A stretch of 64,000 bases of DNA from CAZXWN01 sp964644695 [NCBI: uncultured bacterium]. Lineage in GTDB: Bacteria; UBP4; UBA4092. The position numbers were made by a program, and so were the translations under genes. The notes under the pieces are model-generated. The model did not search any database. It saw only the letters and a program-made list of their open reading frames with translations, and was not told the origin of the DNA. Location: positions 1-64,000 of the forward strand of contig CAZXWN010000003.1 in NCBI GenBank assembly GCA_964644695.1, written 5' to 3'. Each line of letters begins with the position of its first letter. Position 1 is the stretch's first letter. Shown one piece after another: positions 62,219 through 64,000 of the stretch.

Positions 62219-64000
62219 ATGGAGTCATCAGAGAAAGTTATGAATGTTTTAAACCTGCCATTACCTCAGGGTGGCAGATTTGCTTTGGACTTGGCGTACG
62301 ATAAGGTTATCCGGATTCGTTTCACACAAGGTCAGGATTTTGAGCCAGACTCAAGTTATGCTGTGGTTCAAAATCGTTGGTTGGATATCCCGTACACTAT
62401 TACTGAGAAAAAGAAATTATATACAATATCGACGGAACTTCTCACCATTAAGGTCTCTCTTTCTCCTTTTGCCCTGACAGTGACCGATAAATCTGGGAAA
62501 CTTCGTTATCAGACTTCTGGTGAAGGATTGCAGCTGCACAAAGAATCTTGGAAATTGACTGCTACATTGGAACATGGTGAAGGAGTATTTGGTCTGGGTG
62601 AACATGGCGAGACTCTCAATCGAGTTCCCGGCAGATTTCGATTCTGGAATAACGATGAGGATCAGGATTTCGTTTTTAAGCAGTATTATTTGAATATTCC
62701 GGTGGGTATTTCTCATCTTCCGAGTGAGAAGACGCACCTGTTCTTTCTGGATAATCCCGGAGAATCTTTTCTGGATGTGGGGCAGAAGAACCCTTCTGAA
62801 TTAACTTGGGAAGTGGAAAATGGTGATTTCCGGTTATGGTTAGTTTTTGGTGATAACCCCATAGATTGTGTTCGCATTTATTCCCTGTTGACCGGAAAGA
62901 TGTTGCGTCCTCCAAAATGGGCTCTTGGATTTCACCAGTGCCGTTGGAGTTATGAAAACGAAAAACGGGTCCGGGATGTTACCAGTGAATATCGAAAACG
63001 AAAAATCCCCTGTGATGCCATCTGGCTTGATATCCATTATATGAATCAATACCGAGTATTCACATGGAATAATGAGCGGTTCCCCAATCCCAAGAAGATG
63101 ATTCAGGATTTAAAGAAAAACGGGTTCTCGACGGTGTGTATTATTGACCCAGGTGTTTCTATTGCTGAAGATTATCACTGTAGTGCAGAAGGATTGAAGG
63201 AAAATCTGTTTCTGAAAGCCCTCTCAGGTGAGTTGTATATAGGCCGATGCTGGCCTGGGGAAGCCTATTATCCTGATTTTACCAATCCCAAAACTCGGAA
63301 GTTCTGGGGCAAATGGCAAAAAGAAGCTCTTCTGGATATCGGAATTGATGGCGTTTGGAATGATATGAATGAGCCTTCTGTATTCCATATCGAAAAACCA
63401 AAAAGGGTTCTTAACCCTTCCTTGATTCATTATGATTTTGGTCAGTATCGTCCCCATAAGCGGATTCACAATATTTATGGTTTGGGAATGACTCAGGCTT
63501 GTCAGGAAGGCCAGTTGGAGGCTCGCCCTAATATTCGTCCCTTCACTCTCACCCGTTCTGGATGGGCTGGAGTTCAGCGGTACACTGCCGTTTGGACTGG
63601 AGACAATCGGTCAGCATGGACGAATATGATGCCATGTATTGGATTGAATCTGAATATGGGATTATCCGGTGTGCCATTTGTTGGATGTGATATTGGTGGC
63701 TTCGCAGATAATGCGACTCCAGAATTATTCGTTCGTTGGATGGAATGGGGTGTCTTCCAACCTTTCACGCGAGCACACTCAACCCTTAATACCATTGACC
63801 ACGAGCCGTGGAGTTTTGGAAAAGATGCAGAAAAACACCTCCGCCGGCTAATTGAACAACGGTATAAATACCTTCCCTATATCTACACTCTTTTTGTAAT
63901 GGCTTCTGAAACCGGAGACTTGATTAATCAACCGTTAATGTATGCTTTCCCTGATGATCCTCAGGCTTGCCGGATTGAAGACCAGTTTATGGTCGGGCCA
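62219..64000 (+). CDS. GH31 family alpha-glucosidase (cut by the window edge)
   Basis: This gene runs off the right edge after 594 codons. ATG 62219 has AAAGGA about 8 bp upstream. The protein has an N-terminal beta-sandwich (about 1-225) and the GH31 barrel. The catalytic nucleophile is D382 in WNDMNEPS, and the acid/base is D462 in WTGDNRS, preceded by FTLTRSGWAGVQRY. Substrates are likely maltose-type or other alpha-glucans. There is no signal peptide, so a cytoplasmic location is likely. The missing C-terminus would hold the rest of the barrel and a beta-sandwich domain. Confidence 0.93.
   Translation, partial: MESSEKVMNVLNLPLPQGGRFALDLAYDKVIRIRFTQGQDFEPDSSYAVVQNRWLDIPYTITEKKKLYTISTELLTIKVSLSPFALTVTDKSGKLRYQTSGEGLQLHKESWKLTATLEHGEGVFGLGEHGETLNRVPGRFRFWNNDEDQDFVFKQYYLNIPVGISHLPSEKTHLFFLDNPGESFLDVGQKNPSELTWEVENGDFRLWLVFGDNPIDCVRIYSLLTGKMLRPPKWALGFHQCRWSYENEKRVRDVTSEYRKRKIPCDAIWLDIHYMNQYRVFTWNNERFPNPKKMIQDLKKNGFSTVCIIDPGVSIAEDYHCSAEGLKENLFLKALSGELYIGRCWPGEAYYPDFTNPKTRKFWGKWQKEALLDIGIDGVWNDMNEPSVFHIEKPKRVLNPSLIHYDFGQYRPHKRIHNIYGLGMTQACQEGQLEARPNIRPFTLTRSGWAGVQRYTAVWTGDNRSAWTNMMPCIGLNLNMGLSGVPFVGCDIGGFADNATPELFVRWMEWGVFQPFTRAHSTLNTIDHEPWSFGKDAEKHLRRLIEQRYKYLPYIYTLFVMASETGDLINQPLMYAFPDDPQACRIEDQFMVGP

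Overview
The window is a chromosomal segment of a bacterium, probably a little-studied deep-branching lineage. The genes are mostly housekeeping (purB, purC, ftsK, RNase J, ftsH, folP, cdaA, pdxJ, tilS, a class II ribonucleotide reductase, PII, mscL), mixed with large secreted carbohydrate-active and modular proteins. The prepilin N-terminus, the DUF4434, GHL10 and golvesin-like modules, and the DnaD-plus-DnaC primosome pair would fit candidate phyla such as Sumerlaeota or Armatimonadota-like groups. That is an inference from style, and no rRNA or other marker in the window settles it. I see no phage, integrase, insertion sequence, CRISPR array, rRNA or tRNA.

Layout. 0.4-7 kb: a very large membrane sensor ending in an HD-GYP (c-di-GMP phosphodiesterase) domain, convergent with a glycosyltransferase-like membrane protein. 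7-14 kb: a secreted GH20-like enzyme, the overlapping purB-purC pair and a DUF4434 protein. 14-18 kb: a leftward RNase J - ftsK - inactive-looking nucleotidyltransferase operon. 18.6-21.7 kb: a secreted beta-propeller protein and a B12-binding-type radical SAM protein. 21.7-27.5 kb: leftward folP-cdaA-ybbR-pdxJ preceded by ftsH and mtgA. 27.7-29 kb: a prepilin-like protein and a cold-shock protein with a long leader. 29-36 kb: a rightward run BON-like - TPR - histidine kinase - Cys-rich/NTF2-like protein - sigma54 response regulator - Nramp transporter. 36-41 kb: tilS, then nrdJ behind two NrdR-like boxes, next to a DnaA-box cluster that is a candidate replication origin. 41-51 kb: membrane glycosyltransferases, two paralogous exported propeller-deacetylase-golvesin proteins, and an MFS exporter with DUF2867. 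51-55 kb: queE, an intergenic repeat patch, and a MerR-controlled aldo-keto reductase/flavoprotein operon that looks horizontally acquired. 55-64 kb: a DnaD-like and DnaC-like pair, PII, a WxxGxW-repeat protein, a golvesin-GHL10 exoprotein, a tail-anchored coiled-coil protein, mscL, and a GH31 glucosidase cut by the right edge.

Four signals stand out beyond the genes. (1) At least six copies of one roughly 50-bp palindromic repeat lie in intergenic gaps, and none in a gene. (2) The DnaA-box cluster at 40.76-40.96 kb has an A+T-rich patch. (3) The operator logic is readable: a 19-bp-spacer MerR promoter and paired NrdR-type boxes. (4) Extended -10 promoters sit only 3-13 bp upstream of several start codons, which suggests leaderless or near-leaderless transcripts. 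Most transcription units end in clear intrinsic hairpin terminators.
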